Shown one piece after another: positions 62,680 through 64,000 of a stretch of 64,000 nucleotides of DNA. The translations under genes and the position numbers were made by a program. Under the pieces are notes generated by a model. It saw only the letters and a list, made by a program, of their open reading frames with translations, had not been told where the DNA came from and did not search any database. Every line of letters starts with the position of its first letter. Positions within the stretch are counted from its first letter, which is position 1. The stretch covers positions 1,697,960 to 1,761,959 of the forward strand of contig JACVVK020000087.1 in assembly GCA_018292915.2 (NCBI GenBank), written 5' to 3'. Origin of the DNA: Batillaria attramentaria (taxonomy: Eukaryota; Mollusca; Gastropoda; Batillariidae).

Positions 62680-64000
62680 TAATACTAACAAAGGCGTTAC
62701 TAAAGCCGAAACATGCGCTCAATCACGTCAATTTCAAGGTAGGGGAAGTAAGTAATGTTGAGCTTTAAGGAAAGCTGCTTCTTCTGAAGATATAACTGAT
62801 ATATATCCTGGGGATAAATGACATTTTTGTTGGTCCAGTACGGATGCTGAAAAAATGTGGGTTTTTAAAACTTTGTGGTTACACCTTTTGTGTGAATCCA
62901 CACGTTCCGTTTGTTTGGTTTCCTAAGTAAACATGTACAGTTTACGTGCAGCGTAGTATTTCGAGTGTTTTTTTTTCAGCGTTGAATGCCTGAACCCCCT
63001 CCCTCCTTCCCCCTCCAACACACATACACACACACACACACTCGCACACACACACCACCTCTTCGGAAAGATTATACAGATGACAGTTGCGGTCAGTTGA
63101 GGTTCACGCCATAATATGAGCAACACTAAGCGGATCACTCTGGTCAGCACCAACATAAACAGACGCTGAATGTCTCTCTGAGATCAGTACGGAATGTAGT
63201 AAGCTGATCATATCCGGACCATGCTCAATAAGGTCATCACACTCTCAGAAAGCGGCAAGGAAAGTTTTATAAGGGAGACAGTATGGTGCATGCGTTACGT
63301 ATCCTGTAAAAAGTCATTCGTCTTAACGAAAACACTATCTACCCCCATCCCTTACTCTCCCTAGTGCTCAAATCGTCTTCAAAAGTGGTAAACAAACCCT
63401 ACAGATTTTATTTTTGCAGAGTTTATTCACAAACGCAAGACAGGTCTGTTTCGCAGCATACAAAATGACAACCCTCCTCCCCTCCCCTCTTCCCCTTACG
63501 ATCTCTCTTAAAACCTAACTGTGATGTTTGGTAAATTTAGCTGAGTGAGTGGGTGAGTTTTTAGGGCTTAAAGCCGCGCAAGCCACAAAGACTAATTCGC
63601 GGCTGAGTGTGCCTGCACTACATGAAAAAAAAAAATGCAACGTTGGACAAAGGTGCAAACTGGTCTACGGGGCGGTAAAAACCGTAAATTTAACTAGTTG
63701 GATATCAGACTTATACTGTGAAAAGGGAATTTTTTCGCTTGACTGACCAAAACTGTTGTTGATAACTTATCCCTTCTTCGTACAGGTATATGGGTATATA
63801 GTTATGTCGTGTGTTCATATACCCAATATCGGTACATTATACGGTATTGCGTTTCTGAAACAGGAAACAGAAAACACTTTGAGACTACGCTGTAACGTCG
63901 ACCAGTAAATATTCTAAATAACAGTCGTGAATTCCACTGTCGTCTGCCCACTTTCTCATAAAGATCACGTTTCATCGTTCGCGAGATTCCGCGAGACAAC
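62677..64000. other. No gene recognised
   Basis: Short CA run at 63019-63052. A (GAGT)n-led segment at 63541-63615 resembles 33724-33800. No supported exon to the window end. Confidence 0.5.

Overview
The window is eukaryotic nuclear DNA. It holds very little coding sequence, possible coding pieces are single exons with splice sites, and most of it is repeats. Dinucleotide microsatellites (mainly CA/GT, also GA/CT) form more than 30 arrays. The rest is largely a tRNA-derived SINE family, degraded non-LTR retrotransposon tails, inverted-repeat DNA elements and several tandem arrays. The SINE, the LINE tails and the microsatellite load resemble what is usual in marine molluscs, especially gastropods. 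That placement is an inference from repeat style; there is no marker gene here.

The only convincing gene is on the minus strand between about 22.5 and 6.1 kb. A first coding exon (22511 to 22175) has a P-loop and a DTGG switch II motif. A last exon (6401 to 6098) completes a Rab-like GTPase and ends in a CSC prenylation motif. The 15.8 kb between them is intron packed with CA arrays, five SINE copies, a satellite and an RTE-type LINE tail. The exon or exons linking switch II to the G4 region were not found. The protein looks unusual: it has a Ser-rich insertion where switch I should be, and its G4 and G5 motifs are strongly altered.

Layout: 1-5.3 kb, CA arrays, a 62-bp minisatellite and copy 1 of a 1.8-kb dispersed repeat; 6.1-22.5 kb, the GTPase locus; 22.5-31 kb, intergenic DNA with a 108-bp tandem array and SINEs; 31.1-31.8 kb, a THAP-domain ORF (+) facing a SAP-domain exon (-); 32-37 kb, G/T-only tracts and a long inverted repeat (two arms of about 0.5 kb); 37-48 kb, microsatellites, SINEs and a LINE tail; 48.3-56 kb, a 1.5-kb element with modular GGTCC-rich inverted ends, copy 2 of the 1.8-kb repeat and three copies of a 0.36-kb repeat; 57-62.3 kb, two clear MITEs, two LINE tails and a possible terminal exon of an unknown gene.

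The genes show no sign of forming a pathway or operon. What is most worth following up is the divergent GTPase and the set of well-delimited non-autonomous elements.
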